DNA from: Corynebacterium tuberculostearicum SK141
GTDB lineage: Bacteria > Actinomycetota > Actinomycetes > Mycobacteriales > Mycobacteriaceae
NCBI RefSeq assembly: GCF_000175635.1
Contig: NZ_ACVP01000037.1
Coordinates: forward strand, 62,001 to 126,000
Reading direction: 5' to 3'
Length of the DNA: 64,000 nt
Part shown: positions 19,252 to 29,163 of the stretch, piece by piece
How the letters are laid out: each line of letters opens with the position of its first letter
Numbering within the stretch: position 1 is the first letter of the stretch
Position numbers and translations under genes: made by a program
The notes under the pieces: generated by a model
Databases searched by the model: none
What the model saw: only the letters and a program-made list of their open reading frames with translations
What the model was told of the DNA's origin: nothing

Positions 19252-20622
19252 CTACTTCGACACCGCGGCGATGGCCTGCCCCAGCGTCCCGGCCTGGTGC
19301 ACACGCATGCCCTCTACCGGCTCGATATCCCCGCGTGGGACAATCGCGTGCTTGTAGCCCAGCCGCGCGGCCTCCATCAAGCGCCGCTCCACATTGGGCA
19401 CCGGCCGCAACTCGCCGGCCAGGCCCACCTCGCCGATGACCACCGTCTTGGCCGGCAGCGGCTGCTCGTGCAGCGAGGACCACGTTGCCAGCGCCACCGC
19501 CAGATCCGTGGCGGTCTCCGTAATCCGCATGCCGCCCACCGTGGCGACATAAGCATCCTTATCGTTGGTGCGCTGGCCCGCACGCGCCTGCAGCACCGCG
19601 AGCACCATCGGCACGCGGTTGGAATCTAGCCCGGTCACCACGCGCCGCGGGTTCTTTGCCACCGGGTCCACCGTCAGCGCCTGCACCTCTGCGAGGATCG
19701 GCCGCACGCCGTCCATCGCGACCGTCACGGCCGAGCCATCCGGCGTCGTGCCGCGGTGCGAGAGAAACAGCCCGGAAGGGTCCGCGACTTCCCGAATGCC
19801 GCCGGCCGTCTGCTCGAAGCAACCCACCTCGTCGGTAGCGCCAAAGCGATTCTTGATGCCGCGCAGCATACGCAGGCTGGATTGGCGGTCGCCCTCGAAG
19901 TTCAAGACGACGTCGACAAGATGCTCCAGCACGCGCGGGCCGGCCACGTTGCCGTCCTTGGTCACGTGGCCCACCAGCAGCACCGGAATGCCGGTGGACT
20001 TCGCCAGCGAAGTCAGCGCGGCCGTTACCGCGCGCGATTGCGCCACGCCGCCCGATACGCCCTCCACCCCCACGGCGTGCATGGTCTGCACCGAATCGAC
20101 GATGATGAGGCTCGGCTTGAGCTTATCCACGTGCCCAAAGACCGCATCCAAGTTGGACTCGGCCGCCAAGTACAGCGATTCCTGCAGCGCCCCGGTGCGC
20201 TCGGCGCGGGAGCGGACCTGGCCGGCGGATTCCTCGGCCGTCGCATAGAGCACGGTGCGGCCGAGCTGGGCCCACCGCGAGGCTACTTCCAGCAGCAGCG
20301 TGGATTTGCCCACGCCGGGCTCGCCGGCCATGAGCACCACTGAGCCGGGCACAATGCCGGTGCCTAGCACGCGGTCGAGCTCGCCGATGCCGGTGCGCAC
20401 CGTCTTGGTCGCCTGCGCCCCAATCTTGGTAATCGGCTGCGCCGGGCTCGACGGCGCTACGCCCTTGCTTGCCGACGTCCCCGCTGTCCCAGGCCCTGCC
20501 ACCACCGGCGCCCTTTCCTCCAACGTGCCCCAGGACCCGCAGTCGGGGCAGCGGCCGAGCCATTTCGGCGAGACGTAGCCGCATTCGGAACAGGTGTGGA
20601 TGGGGCGAGATTTCTTGGCCAT
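19252..20622 (-). CDS. radA: DNA repair protein RadA (RecA-like ATPase)
   Basis: 456 residues. An N-terminal C4 zinc finger (CSECGYVSPKWLGRCPDC) is followed by a RecA-like core with Walker A GEPGVGKS near residue 115, the RadA-specific KNRFG motif and a Lon-like C-terminal domain (VVGEVGLAGELRPVPNVERR). RadA drives branch migration in recombination and processes stalled forks. A longer open frame exists upstream, but ATG 20622 begins just before the zinc finger and has a -10 hexamer at leaderless spacing. It ends 3 nt from the convergent membrane-protein gene, where M. tuberculosis carries disA. Confidence 0.97.
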   Translation of the reverse strand: MAKKSRPIHTCSECGYVSPKWLGRCPDCGSWGTLEERAPVVAGPGTAGTSASKGVAPSSPAQPITKIGAQATKTVRTGIGELDRVLGTGIVPGSVVLMAGEPGVGKSTLLLEVASRWAQLGRTVLYATAEESAGQVRSRAERTGALQESLYLAAESNLDAVFGHVDKLKPSLIIVDSVQTMHAVGVEGVSGGVAQSRAVTAALTSLAKSTGIPVLLVGHVTKDGNVAGPRVLEHLVDVVLNFEGDRQSSLRMLRGIKNRFGATDEVGCFEQTAGGIREVADPSGLFLSHRGTTPDGSAVTVAMDGVRPILAEVQALTVDPVAKNPRRVVTGLDSNRVPMVLAVLQARAGQRTNDKDAYVATVGGMRITETATDLAVALATWSSLHEQPLPAKTVVIGEVGLAGELRPVPNVERRLMEAARLGYKHAIVPRGDIEPVEGMRVHQAGTLGQAIAAVSK

Positions 20623-20629
20623 GGCCTCT

Positions 20630-20635
20630 AGCCTA
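20630..20635 (-). promoter_or_regulatory. -10 hexamer TAGGCT, leaderless radA
   Basis: On the reverse strand TAGGCT is separated by 7 nt from the radA ATG. Identical hexamer and spacing are used before otsB. Confidence 0.45.
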
Positions 20636-20646
20636 AAACACGCAAA

Positions 20647-20675
20647 CGCCCCCGGCCCGAAACGGGCTGGAGGCG
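20647..20675 (-). terminator. Rho-independent terminator after lpqE
   Basis: Imperfect 13-bp arms (CGCCTCCAGCCCG / CGGGCCGGGGGCG on the reverse strand) with a TTT loop, followed by tttgcgtgtttt. It separates lpqE from radA. Confidence 0.75.
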
Positions 20676-20695
20676 AGACTTTGGGGCGGCGGGGC

Positions 20696-21283
20696 TTAGT
20701 TCTTTGGAGCCTCGGAGGAGTAGCCCTCGGAGGACTCGACGTCGCGGTCGAACTCGCCGGATTGCATCTGGGTGGCGGCAATGGTGGCGTCCACGTCGAT
20801 GGAACCATTGGAGAATTCGAAGGTAACCGGGCGGCTGCCGGCGTAGCCGAAGTCATCGTTCTTCAGGGAGGTGGCGATGTACTGGACAGTCTCGGAATCC
20901 TGCTGGGTGGTCGCGTCCAGGTTCTTCTGGGAATCCGCGATGATGGACTGGTCGCGGTGCAGTGGCTGAGCCTTGTCCATCTCGACGCGCTGGCCGTCGA
21001 CCTTGACGGACTCCAGGGAGATGACATCGGTGTCGTAGCCCTGGTTTACGGCGGTGAACTTCAGGGCAGCGGAGCCGTCCGGTTCTACCAGGATGGTGAC
21101 ATCGCGAACCGCAACCTTGTTGTCTTCCGTGCTTGCAGAAGCGCCATCGACCGCAGCCACCTTTTCGGCGGTCTGGGCGACCTGGCCCGCCGAGCAAGAA
21201 GCCAGCGCCAGAGCGGAGACGGCGGTTACGGAAATAATGGCACCGCGGCGGGCGGCGGACTTCAGGGACTGCACGTTGAGCAT
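20696..21283 (-). CDS. lpqE: LpqE-like secreted lipoprotein
   Basis: 195 residues. A basic N-terminus and hydrophobic stretch lead to the lipobox LASC, predicting a lipoprotein with its lipidated Cys near residue 30. The rest is an extracytoplasmic beta-rich domain (VRDVTILVEPDG ... RPVTFEFSNG). Identification as LpqE rests on position between radA and carD, as in M. tuberculosis (Rv3584), plus the lipoprotein layout; the function is unknown. GGAGG directly abuts the ATG at 21283, so a GTG three codons later (21274) is the better-spaced start. It is divergent from carD. Confidence 0.8.
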   Translation of the reverse strand: MLNVQSLKSAARRGAIISVTAVSALALASCSAGQVAQTAEKVAAVDGASASTEDNKVAVRDVTILVEPDGSAALKFTAVNQGYDTDVISLESVKVDGQRVEMDKAQPLHRDQSIIADSQKNLDATTQQDSETVQYIATSLKNDDFGYAGSRPVTFEFSNGSIDVDATIAATQMQSGEFDRDVESSEGYSSEAPKN

Positions 21284-21475
21284 CCTCCATCAATTGCGAT
21301 CACAGGGCTTGTCAACGCTTTAGCCTAGTCCCTTTGGCAATAAAGTACACAGTTAGTCCCAAACCGGGCGGGTAGACCGTGGGGGTATACGGGGGTATCC
21401 GCAGGCGGGGCGGCCGCTCGTGATAAAATGGCGGCCTTAGTCAACCGGGATAAATCGGGAACACAAGGAGTGGCA

Positions 21476-22060
21476 ATGGAGTATAAGGTCGGCGAGGTCG
21501 TCGTCTACCCGCACCACGGTGCGGCCGTCATCGAGGACATCGAGACCCGCGAGATGGGTGGCGAGACGCTGGAATACCTGGTGCTGCACATCAACCAGTC
21601 CGACCTAGTCGTCCGCGTGCCCATCAAGAACGCCGATAACGTCGGCGTGCGCGACGTCGTGGGCAAGGAGGGCCTAGAAAAGGTCTTTTCCGTGCTGCGT
21701 GACGAGGACGTCGAAGAGGCTGGCAACTGGTCCCGCCGTTATAAGGCTAACCAGGAGCGCTTGGCCTCCGGCGATATCAATAAGGTCGCCGAGGTCGTTC
21801 GCGACCTATGGCGTCGCGACCAGGACCGTGGCCTTTCGGCCGGCGAGAAGCGCATGCTGGGCAAGGCCCGCACCATCCTGGTGGGCGAGCTCGCGCTGGC
21901 CAAGCCGGTCGACGAGAAGAAGGCCGACACCATGATGGAAGAGATCGATGCCACCATCGAGCGCCATCGCGCGGCCGGATTGGTAGACGATAAGTCCATC
22001 ACCACCGATATCGACAACGACATCGATCTCGATGACCTCTCCTTCGACGACGAAGACTAA
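21476..22060 (+). CDS. carD: CarD-family RNA polymerase-binding transcription regulator
   Basis: 194 residues. The N-terminal Tudor-like RNAP-interaction domain begins [20 protein letters not shown] helical DNA-binding domain follows, with the conserved Trp in [13 protein letters not shown], and an acidic tail ends the protein. CarD binds the RNAP beta subunit and stabilises open complexes at housekeeping promoters. AAGGAG 5-6 nt before ATG 21476 fixes the start; a longer in-frame extension is not used. A -10 hexamer TAAAAT lies at 21424. The stop falls inside ispD, so the two are coupled. Confidence 0.97.
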   Translation: MEYKVGEVVVYPHHGAAVIEDIETREMGGETLEYLVLHINQSDLVVRVPIKNADNVGVRDVVGKEGLEKVFSVLRDEDVEEAGNWSRRYKANQERLASGDINKVAEVVRDLWRRDQDRGLSAGEKRMLGKARTILVGELALAKPVDEKKADTMMEEIDATIERHRAAGLVDDKSITTDIDNDIDLDDLSFDDED

Positions 22061-22754
22061 ACCGCGCGTCATCGCGCTCATCGCGGCCGCCGGCCAGGGC
22101 ACCCGCCTCGGTGCCGAGGTGCCCAAGGCTTATGTCGAGCTGCGCGGGCGCACCCTCCTGGAGCGCTCCGTACGCGCGCTGCTGGCCTCCGGCGTGGTCG
22201 ATGAGGTCATTGTGCTGGTCAGCCCAGATATGGAACCCGAGGCCGCCCGCATCATCGGCCGCATCGACGCCGCGCCCATCCGCCTCGTGCACGGCGGCAG
22301 CGAGCGCGCCGATTCCGTGTGGGCCGGCCTCCAGGCAATCCCCGACGACGACGCCGTCGTGCTCATCCACGATGCAGCCCGGGCGCTGACTCCGCCGGTG
22401 ATGGTGCGGGGCGTCGCTAAGCGTGTGCTCGAAGGCGCCCCCGCGGCCGTGCCCGTGGTTCCCGTGGCCGATACCATCAAGGAAGTCGCGGCCGACGCCG
22501 TAGTGAGCACTCCCGACCGCTCCCGCCTGCGCGCCGTGCAAACCCCGCAGGCCTTCCGCCTGTCCGCGCTGCGCCAGGCCAACCTCGATTATTGGGCCGA
22601 GCAGCCCGAATTCACCGCTACGGATGACGCCAGCCTCATGGAATGGCACGGCGAGCACGTGGCGACCGTGCCAGGCGATACCCTGGCGTTCAAAATCACC
22701 ACGCCCATCGATCTCACCCTGGCCCACGCCCTGACTGAGGAGACCCATGACTAA
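22032..22754 (+). CDS. ispD: 2-C-methyl-D-erythritol 4-phosphate cytidylyltransferase
   Basis: 240 residues. The nucleotide-binding loop [19 protein letters not shown] and the later [15 protein letters not shown] and [10 protein letters not shown] motifs are diagnostic for IspD. The enzyme makes CDP-methylerythritol in the MEP pathway. The gene overlaps the end of carD by 29 nt and the start of ispF by 8 nt, so carD-ispD-ispF is one operon. No clear Shine-Dalgarno precedes the ATG, consistent with coupled translation. Its products feed the prenyl diphosphates used by CrtB. Confidence 0.96.
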   Translation: MTSPSTTKTKPRVIALIAAAGQGTRLGAEVPKAYVELRGRTLLERSVRALLASGVVDEVIVLVSPDMEPEAARIIGRIDAAPIRLVHGGSERADSVWAGLQAIPDDDAVVLIHDAARALTPPVMVRGVAKRVLEGAPAAVPVVPVADTIKEVAADAVVSTPDRSRLRAVQTPQAFRLSALRQANLDYWAEQPEFTATDDASLMEWHGEHVATVPGDTLAFKITTPIDLTLAHALTEETHD

Positions 22755-23229
22755 CCCGATTATCCCGCGTGTTGGCATCGCCACCGACGCCCACCAGATC
22801 GAGGCCGGCAAGGACTGCTGGATCGCCGGCCTGCTCTTCGAGGGCGATGCTGGCTGCGAGGGCCACTCCGATGGCGACGTGGTAGCGCACGCGCTTGTCG
22901 ACGCCCTCTTATCCGCCTCCCACCTCGGCGACCTCGGCTCCTTCGTGGGCGTCGGCCGGCCCGAATACGACGGCGTATCCGGAGCGAAACTGCTGCGCGA
23001 ATGCCGCGAACTCCTCGAATCCGAAGGCTTTATCATCGGCAACGCCGCAGCGCAGCTCATCGGCCAGACCCCCAAGATGGGCCCGCGCCGCGAAGAGGCC
23101 GAAGCGGTACTGAGCGAAATCCTTGGTGCCCCCGTGTCCGTCTCTGCCACCACGACGGACCATATGGGCTTTACCGGCCGTAAGGAGGGCCGCGCGGCGG
23201 TTGCCACGGCGGTAGTCTGGCGCGCCTAG
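22747..23229 (+). CDS. ispF: 2-C-methyl-D-erythritol 2,4-cyclodiphosphate synthase
   Basis: 160 residues, typical length. The metal site DAHQ near residue 14 (usually DxH) and [17 protein letters not shown] are characteristic, and the C-terminus has [14 protein letters not shown]. The enzyme cyclises CDP-ME 2-phosphate in the MEP pathway and works directly after IspD and IspE. ATG overlaps the ispD stop. The following cysS has its own promoter, so the operon may end here. Confidence 0.96.
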   Translation: MTNPIIPRVGIATDAHQIEAGKDCWIAGLLFEGDAGCEGHSDGDVVAHALVDALLSASHLGDLGSFVGVGRPEYDGVSGAKLLRECRELLESEGFIIGNAAAQLIGQTPKMGPRREEAEAVLSEILGAPVSVSATTTDHMGFTGRKEGRAAVATAVVWRA

Positions 23230-23260
23230 CCCACCACACTAACCCCGCGCACGCGTCAAT

Positions 23261-23266
23261 TAGACT
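23261..23266 (+). promoter_or_regulatory. -10 hexamer TAGACT, leaderless cysS
   Basis: TAGACT stands 7 nt before the GTG start of cysS, with no Shine-Dalgarno. Confidence 0.55.
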
Positions 23267-23273
23267 GGGTGGC

Positions 23274-24662
23274 GTGAGTACTTTGCGCATTTATGACACA
23301 GCCACCCGCAGCCAACGCGATTTCGATCCGATTCGCCCCGGCCACGCCTCGATTTATCTGTGCGGCGCCACCCCGCAGGCCCAACCGCACATTGGGCATC
23401 TGCGTTCCGGTGTCGCCTTCGACATCCTGCGCCGCTGGCTGCTCGCCCAAGGCTATGACGTAGCCCTGGTGCGCAACGTCACCGATATCGATGACAAGAT
23501 CCTCACCAAGGCGGCCGAGAATAATCGCCCCTGGTGGGAATGGGTGTCCACCTATGAGCGCGAGTTCACCAAGGCCTATAACACCCTGGGCGTTATCCCG
23601 CCTTCTGTCGAGCCGCGCGCAACCGGCTTTGTCACCCAGATGGTCGACTATATGCAACGGCTTATCGACGCCGGCTTTGCCTACCCCGCCGATGGCTCCG
23701 TCTACTTTGACGTTGCCGCGTGGACCAAGGCCGAAGGCTCCGATTATGGTTCGCTGTCCGGCAACAAGGTAGAGGAAATGGAACAGGGCGAGGGCGAGGA
23801 TTCCGCCAAGCGCGGCGCGCAGGACTTTGCCCTGTGGAAGGCCGCGAAGCCGGGCGAGCCCAGCTGGCCTACCCCGTGGGGCGACGGCCGCCCTGGCTGG
23901 CACCTGGAGTGCTCGGCCATGTCCACCTATTATCTGGGCTCTAATTTCGATATCCACTGCGGCGGCCTAGACCTGCAGTTCCCGCACCACGAGAACGAAA
24001 TCGCGCAGTCGCATGCGGCCGGCGATAAGTTCGCCAACTACTGGATGCACAACCACTGGGTGACGATGTCAGGCGAGAAGATGTCGAAGTCCCTGGGCAA
24101 CGTGTTGTCCATTCCGAATATGCTGGAGCTGGTGCGCCCGGTGGAGCTGCGCTACTACCTGGGCTCGGCACACTACCGCTCCGTGCTGGAGTATTCCGAG
24201 ACCGCGCTGACCGAGGCCGCCGCTGGCTACCGCCGCATCGAGGACTTCCTCGGCCACTTTGACGATCTGGAGCTTGGCGAGTGGACGCAGGGCTTTGCAG
24301 ACGCGATGAATGATGACATCGCGGTGCCCAAGGCCCTGGCGGAAATCCACACCACCGTCCGCGCTGGCAATAAGGCGCTCGCGGCCGGCGATGAGGCCGA
24401 GGCACGCACGCTGGCTGGCCAGGTCCGCGCGATGGCGCACGTACTTGGTTTTGACCCGCTGGAGTGGGAAGATGGAGCGCAAGCTAGCGGGGCGGATGCC
24501 GCGCTGGATGCGCTGGTACACGCTGAGCTGGAGCGGCGCACCCAGGCGCGCGCGGATAAGGACTTCGCTACTGCCGACGCCGTCCGTGACCGCCTCGCGG
24601 CCGCCGGCATCACCATCACCGATACCCCAGACGGCCCGACCTGGTCGCTGGCGCAGCGTTAA
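23274..24662 (+). CDS. cysS: Cysteinyl-tRNA synthetase
   Basis: 462 residues, class I synthetase. The HIGH signature is [10 protein letters not shown] and the KMSKS loop is [10 protein letters not shown]. The zinc ligands include the early CGATPQ cysteine and the LECSAM ... [14 protein letters not shown] region. It charges tRNA-Cys. MshC is a paralogue that makes cysteinyl-GlcN-Ins, but the location beside ispF and the rRNA methyltransferase matches cysS. GTG start with -10 TAGACT at leaderless spacing. Confidence 0.96.
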   Translation: MSTLRIYDTATRSQRDFDPIRPGHASIYLCGATPQAQPHIGHLRSGVAFDILRRWLLAQGYDVALVRNVTDIDDKILTKAAENNRPWWEWVSTYEREFTKAYNTLGVIPPSVEPRATGFVTQMVDYMQRLIDAGFAYPADGSVYFDVAAWTKAEGSDYGSLSGNKVEEMEQGEGEDSAKRGAQDFALWKAAKPGEPSWPTPWGDGRPGWHLECSAMSTYYLGSNFDIHCGGLDLQFPHHENEIAQSHAAGDKFANYWMHNHWVTMSGEKMSKSLGNVLSIPNMLELVRPVELRYYLGSAHYRSVLEYSETALTEAAAGYRRIEDFLGHFDDLELGEWTQGFADAMNDDIAVPKALAEIHTTVRAGNKALAAGDEAEARTLAGQVRAMAHVLGFDPLEWEDGAQASGADAALDALVHAELERRTQARADKDFATADAVRDRLAAAGITITDTPDGPTWSLAQR

Positions 24663-24684
24663 GCACTCCGAAAGGACATAAATT

Positions 24685-25632
24685 ATGGCACGTACCCACG
24701 GCCGCGGTGGCGCGGGAATCCGCAAGACCAATAAGAAGGGCGCAACCAAGGGCTCCGGCGGTCAGCGCCGCAAGGGCTTGGCCGGTAAGGGCCCGACGCC
24801 CAAGGCAGAGGACCGCATCTACCACGCCAAGCACAAGGCCAAGCTGGAGCGCGACCGCCGCAACTCCGGCCGCCACCAGAAAGAGACCGCCGAGATGGTC
24901 GTGGGCCGCAACCCGGTCATCGAGTGCCTGCACGCCAAGGTGCCGGCCACCACGCTCTACATCGTGGCCGGTACCCGCAACGACAAGCGACTGTCCGAGG
25001 CCGTGGCCATGTGCAATACCCGCAATATCCCCATCATCGAGGTGCAGCGCCACGAGATGGACCGCATGACCGGTAACGGCATGCACCAAGGCATCGGGTT
25101 GCAGATCCCGCCGTATAAGTACGCCGATGTCGATGAGCTCATCGCCCGTGCGGCCGAGAACGCACGCCCAGGCATGTTCGTCATCTTGGATAACATCACC
25201 GACCCGCGCAACCTCGGCGCGGTCATCCGCTCTGTGGCGGCCTTCGGCGGCGATGGCGTCATCATTCCTGAGCGCCGCTCCGCCTCCGTAACCGCGGTGG
25301 CGTGGCGTACCTCGGCCGGCACGGCGGCGCGCCTGCCGGTTGCCCGCGCGACGAATATCACCCGCACCGTGCAGCAATTCCAAAAGAGCGGCTACCAGGT
25401 CATCGGCCTAGACGCCGGCGGCGAGCACACGCTGGACACCTATAACGGCGCGACGGATCCCGTGGTCATCGTCATCGGCTCCGAGGGCAAGGGTATCTCC
25501 CGCCTCGTGCGCGAGAACTGCGACGTCATCATGTCCATTCCGATGACCGACTGGGTCGAGTCCCTCAATGCTTCCGTCGCGGCCGGTTCCGTGCTCTCCG
25601 AATTCGCACGCCAGCGCCGCGCGGCCCAGTAA
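24685..25632 (+). CDS. rlmB: 23S rRNA (guanosine-2'-O-)-methyltransferase, RlmB/TrmH family
   Basis: 315 residues. A Lys/Arg/Gly-rich N-terminal extension of about 70 residues, typical of actinobacterial forms, is followed by the SpoU substrate-binding domain ([13 protein letters not shown]). The SPOUT catalytic core has motif 1 [16 protein letters not shown], motif 2 [13 protein letters not shown] and motif 3 [15 protein letters not shown]. It methylates the 2'-OH of a guanosine in 23S rRNA using SAM. AAAGGA precedes the ATG at good spacing. It is probably co-transcribed with cysS (22-nt gap). Confidence 0.93.
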   Translation: MARTHGRGGAGIRKTNKKGATKGSGGQRRKGLAGKGPTPKAEDRIYHAKHKAKLERDRRNSGRHQKETAEMVVGRNPVIECLHAKVPATTLYIVAGTRNDKRLSEAVAMCNTRNIPIIEVQRHEMDRMTGNGMHQGIGLQIPPYKYADVDELIARAAENARPGMFVILDNITDPRNLGAVIRSVAAFGGDGVIIPERRSASVTAVAWRTSAGTAARLPVARATNITRTVQQFQKSGYQVIGLDAGGEHTLDTYNGATDPVVIVIGSEGKGISRLVRENCDVIMSIPMTDWVESLNASVAAGSVLSEFARQRRAAQ

Positions 25633-25647
25633 CCTCCGGCGAGGTTT

Positions 25648-26658
25648 CTAGTCGCTTTCCGCCCAGGGTGGCAGCCACTTAATGGTTCCATCCACCCTGG
25701 CCAGGCGGCCGCGCAGCGGCGGGGCGTTGGGATCATCGTCGTTGACGCCGTTGTGATACGGGCAGGCGATGGTGAGATTTTCGGGGTTGGTCTCGCCGCC
25801 GTGGCGCCACGCGGTGAGGTGGTGGACTTGGCATTCATCGGCGGGGTAATTGCACTGCGGCCACGGGCAGGTGGGGTTTTCCGCGGCGGCCATCGTGCGC
25901 TGCTTCGGCGAGGCGAGCCGCTCGCTGCGGTACAGGTTTACCGGGCCCCTCACGGGGTGGATCAAGGTGACGTAGCCGTGCGCGGTAAAGGCGCGGCGCA
26001 CTAGGTCCGCGCCGGTCATTCGGGCACCATTGGTCAGCTGCAGGGTGATGTCATCGCCGGCGGTGTCGACGACGCGGTCGAGTTCGTCCAGGCGCAGCAC
26101 CACATTGGTGGTCACGGCCGTGCGGGAAGCGGCGGCGTCGCCTTGAAAAATCTTGCGCACCGAATCGAGCGGGGCGTCCTTATCGAGCGCGGCGTGCATA
26201 TCCGCGATGTCCGCAGACTTGCCGGTAATCGTCATGGTCCACGGCCCATCGGCGCGGCGGTAGAGCTTGACTCCGGGCTTGCGCTGCGGCGGACCTTTAA
26301 TCTCGCGCACGCGCTTGCGCCCCTGCTTGTCGACGTCCGACGCATCCCCCTTCATCCCACACAGCTCCCGCCGCAGCGCCCAGGCCTGGCGCTTATTCTT
26401 CAGCTTGGTGGCGTGGCGCTCGATGGCCAGCAGCGCGGTGAGGCTGTGCTCGTTGGTGCGGGCCGCGGTGATGGATCCGCGCTGGAGGCGGCTAAAGGCG
26501 GTGGGGCCGAAGTAGGTATCGGCGAGGGCAAGCAGGCGGGCGGCGGTGGTGTCGGGGCAGCCGGCGTCGATAAGCGCGCGCTTAGTAAGGCCGTGGCAGT
26601 CGGCGATAATGTCCATGCCGGCGGCCAGGCCTGTCAAGAAATTCTGTAGCGCGTTCAC
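25648..26658 (-). CDS. HNH endonuclease-type protein with DUF222 (13E12 repeat family)
   Basis: 336 residues from GTG 26658; a GTG at 26685 gives nine more codons but has neither promoter nor ribosome site. The N-terminal two thirds resemble DUF222/13E12 proteins of actinobacteria. The C-terminus has an HNH module with paired Cys: CPWPQCNYP, CQVHHLTAWRHGG, NLTIACPYHN. Such proteins are numerous in actinobacterial genomes and some 13E12 copies are mobile-element associated. Nuclease activity is inferred from the HNH residues; the role is unknown. It converges on rlmB with a 15-nt gap. Confidence 0.85.
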   Translation of the reverse strand: MNALQNFLTGLAAGMDIIADCHGLTKRALIDAGCPDTTAARLLALADTYFGPTAFSRLQRGSITAARTNEHSLTALLAIERHATKLKNKRQAWALRRELCGMKGDASDVDKQGRKRVREIKGPPQRKPGVKLYRRADGPWTMTITGKSADIADMHAALDKDAPLDSVRKIFQGDAAASRTAVTTNVVLRLDELDRVVDTAGDDITLQLTNGARMTGADLVRRAFTAHGYVTLIHPVRGPVNLYRSERLASPKQRTMAAAENPTCPWPQCNYPADECQVHHLTAWRHGGETNPENLTIACPYHNGVNDDDPNAPPLRGRLARVDGTIKWLPPWAESD

Positions 26659-26721
26659 GGCTCCACACGTTAAGTGCGGGTGCACGCCGGCGCGCGGTGC
26701 GTGGCGCGCAGCTGTGGATAA

Positions 26722-27558
26722 CTAGGCCTGCGCGTCGTCGAGGCCGAAGAACTCACGGACTTTATCCACAGCGCGGAAGGAATCCGTATTTGGGCCTATG
26801 CGTGGGTCGGTTTTCATGCTAGAGGGAATCACGTGGCCGAGGCCCTCCATGGTCCACAGCTCGACGGGGAAATCGCCGTCGTATGCGGTGGCGGTGACAT
26901 CCGCGGTGGGGTGGTAGTCGCGGGGTGGCTGGCAGCCATTGGCCAGCGCGAAGTGCTCGGCGGTGGCCGGGGCGGAAAGCACACGGCCGCGGGTGCGCTC
27001 GGCGTCCAGCCCGGCGACCCCGCCCTCGTATGGCGCGTACGGGTCGGCGGTGCCGTGGAAAAACAGCAGCGGCGTGGGCCGGTAGCCGGCCGGGTTGCTG
27101 GGCGCGTGGTTATCGCCCTCGCCCAGGGTGGAGGCGAAGATGCAAGCGCGGGTGAGGCTAAAGGGGGCGTCGAAAAGCAAGCGGAGCACCATCTGCCCGC
27201 CGTTGGAATAGCCGCAGGCAAAGGTACGGGCGGTGCCGAATTCGCGCTGCATCTCCTCGACGAGGTAGGCGGCGAAGGCAACGTCGTCCACGTTCTCCGC
27301 GCGGGCGGTGACGGGCAGGATGCTGCGGCAATCGTTGAAATGGCGGTCGACGCCGTCGGGGTAGACGAGGACGGTATTGGTGGCATCAGCAAGCTCGTCG
27401 AAGGTGCCGTTAGTAAAGCGGCGCATCACGTTTCCGGACTGCAGCGAGCCGTGGAAGAAGAGCAAGAGGTTCGGGCGCGGGCCGGGGTTATCCGGCGCGA
27501 TGACGAGAAAGCGGCGGGTGCGGCCATCCACATCCGCGGTGCGGCGGTGTACGTGCAT
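26722..27558 (-). CDS. Alpha/beta-hydrolase esterase, PHB depolymerase/LpqC-like
   Basis: 278 residues. The nucleophile elbow is GYSNGG, with the oxyanion-hole strand LLLFFHGSLQSG upstream, a candidate acid Asp in HGTADPYAPYEGG and the His in GLGHVIPSS. This is the layout of the poly(3-hydroxybutyrate) depolymerase/feruloyl esterase family. No signal peptide is visible, so it is likely cytoplasmic. It lies 11 nt after the metal transporter permease gene on the same strand and may be the fourth gene of that operon. Substrate unknown. Confidence 0.85.
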   Translation of the reverse strand: MHVHRRTADVDGRTRRFLVIAPDNPGPRPNLLLFFHGSLQSGNVMRRFTNGTFDELADATNTVLVYPDGVDRHFNDCRSILPVTARAENVDDVAFAAYLVEEMQREFGTARTFACGYSNGGQMVLRLLFDAPFSLTRACIFASTLGEGDNHAPSNPAGYRPTPLLFFHGTADPYAPYEGGVAGLDAERTRGRVLSAPATAEHFALANGCQPPRDYHPTADVTATAYDGDFPVELWTMEGLGHVIPSSMKTDPRIGPNTDSFRAVDKVREFFGLDDAQA

Positions 27559-27569
27559 AGCCGCCCAGT

Positions 27570-28469
27570 CTAGTCGGCGTGGTGCTCTTCGGCGGTGCTG
27601 TGGCAGTCGGCGTGGAAGCGCTTTGCGGCGACCTCGTCGCGCACCGCCTTTTTATTGCGCTGCCAGCCAATGAGGCGGCACACCAGGTAAATGACAAAAG
27701 AAATCGTGGTAACAAAGACCGAGACCGGAAGGCCGGGCGCGAGCGATAAGACAAAGCCACCGACGGCCGAGACCTCGGCGAAAATGGTGGCCCACATGAC
27801 CGCGCGCAGGGGCGAGGAGGTAATCTGCACGGCCGCCGCACCCGGGGTAATGAGCAGCGCCATGACGAGCAGCGAGCCGACGATTTGTACCGACTGCGCG
27901 GCCGCCAAGCCTACGAGCACGGCGAAGGCGACGGAAATGAAGCGGGTGGGTACGCCGGCGGCCTGGGCCATGACCGGGTCGGCCGAGGCGAAGAGCATGG
28001 GCCGCCACAGGATGGCTACGGCGGCGAGGATGACCACGGTGGTCGCGGCCAAGAGCCATACCGAGGCGGAAGAGACGCCGACGATCTGGCCGGTCAGCAG
28101 CGTCATCGCGGTATTCGCGTTGCCGGGGTAGAGGTGCAAAAACAGCACCGAGAGGCCCAAGCCAAAGCTCATGACCACGCCGATGGCGCTGTCTTGCTGG
28201 CCTTTGAATCCCAGTACGGCGAGGATGATGGCGGCCACGATGGCGCCGGCCACGGCGCCGAAGCCGAGGTTGAGGCCGAAAAGCAGTGCGGCGGAGGCAC
28301 CCATGAGCGCGAGCTCGGAGGTGGCGTGGACGGAAAAGGACATCTGGCGCAACACGATGAGCGAGGTCATCACGCCGGACAGGATGCCCAGCAGCGCGGA
28401 GGCGATGAGCGAGGACTGTACAAAATCCACACTGAGCAAGTACTGGGTGTCTTCCATAAAGCTAGACAA
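27570..28469 (-). CDS. Metal (Zn/Mn) ABC transporter permease
   Basis: About 299 residues with eight or so hydrophobic helices. It belongs to the ABC-3 family (FVQSSLIASALLGILSG, SFSVHATSELALMGASAALL, GSLLVMALLITPGAAA). The C-terminus is His-rich (HADCHSTAEEHHAD) and could bind metal. A TTG at 28469 has GGGAGG 7 nt upstream and is preferred; ATG codons at 28484 and 28457 lack ribosome sites. It overlaps the ATPase gene slightly. It forms the membrane channel of the adjacent importer. C. glutamicum homologues in the same place (cg2911-2913) are reported as Zur-controlled. Confidence 0.9.
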   Translation of the reverse strand: MSSFMEDTQYLLSVDFVQSSLIASALLGILSGVMTSLIVLRQMSFSVHATSELALMGASAALLFGLNLGFGAVAGAIVAAIILAVLGFKGQQDSAIGVVMSFGLGLSVLFLHLYPGNANTAMTLLTGQIVGVSSASVWLLAATTVVILAAVAILWRPMLFASADPVMAQAAGVPTRFISVAFAVLVGLAAAQSVQIVGSLLVMALLITPGAAAVQITSSPLRAVMWATIFAEVSAVGGFVLSLAPGLPVSVFVTTISFVIYLVCRLIGWQRNKKAVRDEVAAKRFHADCHSTAEEHHAD

Positions 28470-29163
28470 CGATGAGCCTCCCATCGACGTTTAAGACGTT
28501 GACCTTGGAACCGTAGAGCTCGGAAAGGACATCGGAGCGCATGACCTCATCCACGGTGCCGAAGGTATGGCCGCCGGGGGCGAGGTAGAGCACCTTATCG
28601 GTCACGCCGAGCACCGGGTTGATTCCGTGGGTGACAAACATGATGGAGGTGCCGCGCTCGCGGCGCAGCGCATCCAGCTTGTCCACGGTGGCCTGCTGGC
28701 GCGCCGGGTCGAGCGAGAGCAGCGGCTCGTCGGCGAGGATGAGCTCGGGGTCATTGGCCAGCGCCTGGGCCTGGCGGATAAGCTGCTGCTGGCCGCCGGA
28801 AAGCTGTCCGACGCGGCGGTCGCGCAGGCCGGTGGCACCGACCTCAGCGAGGAGCTCGTCGACGCGATGGCGGGGCGGGCGGCGGCGTCGGAAAGCGCCG
28901 TGTGCCAGGGAGAGCGAGACTAAGTCGCGGGCGCGCAGGGGCAGGTCGGCCGGGAACATGCGTTGTTGCGGGATGAAGCCGACGCGGCAGTTAACGTCGA
29001 CGCTGCCGGCCGTGAGCTTGCGGGTTCCCAAGATGGTGCCGAGCAGGGTGGATTTGCCCACGCCGTTGGGGCCCAAAACGGCGATAAACTCGCCGCGGTC
29101 AACGGCGAGGTTAAGGCTGGACCACAGCGGGGCAACCGCTGCGTCATGAAAGTGGATGAGCAC
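28462..29163 (-). CDS. Metal (Zn/Mn) ABC transporter ATP-binding protein
   Basis: 233 residues, standard ABC ATPase. Walker A is GPNGVGKST, the Q-loop lies near VGFIPQQRM, the signature is LSGGQQQ, Walker B is LILADEP and the H-loop is VTHGINP. It powers import through the adjacent permease. The GTG start shares one base with the TAG stop of the binding-protein gene (TAGTG), implying translational coupling. Confidence 0.93.
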   Translation of the reverse strand: MLIHFHDAAVAPLWSSLNLAVDRGEFIAVLGPNGVGKSTLLGTILGTRKLTAGSVDVNCRVGFIPQQRMFPADLPLRARDLVSLSLAHGAFRRRRPPRHRVDELLAEVGATGLRDRRVGQLSGGQQQLIRQAQALANDPELILADEPLLSLDPARQQATVDKLDALRRERGTSIMFVTHGINPVLGVTDKVLYLAPGGHTFGTVDEVMRSDVLSELYGSKVNVLNVDGRLIVV

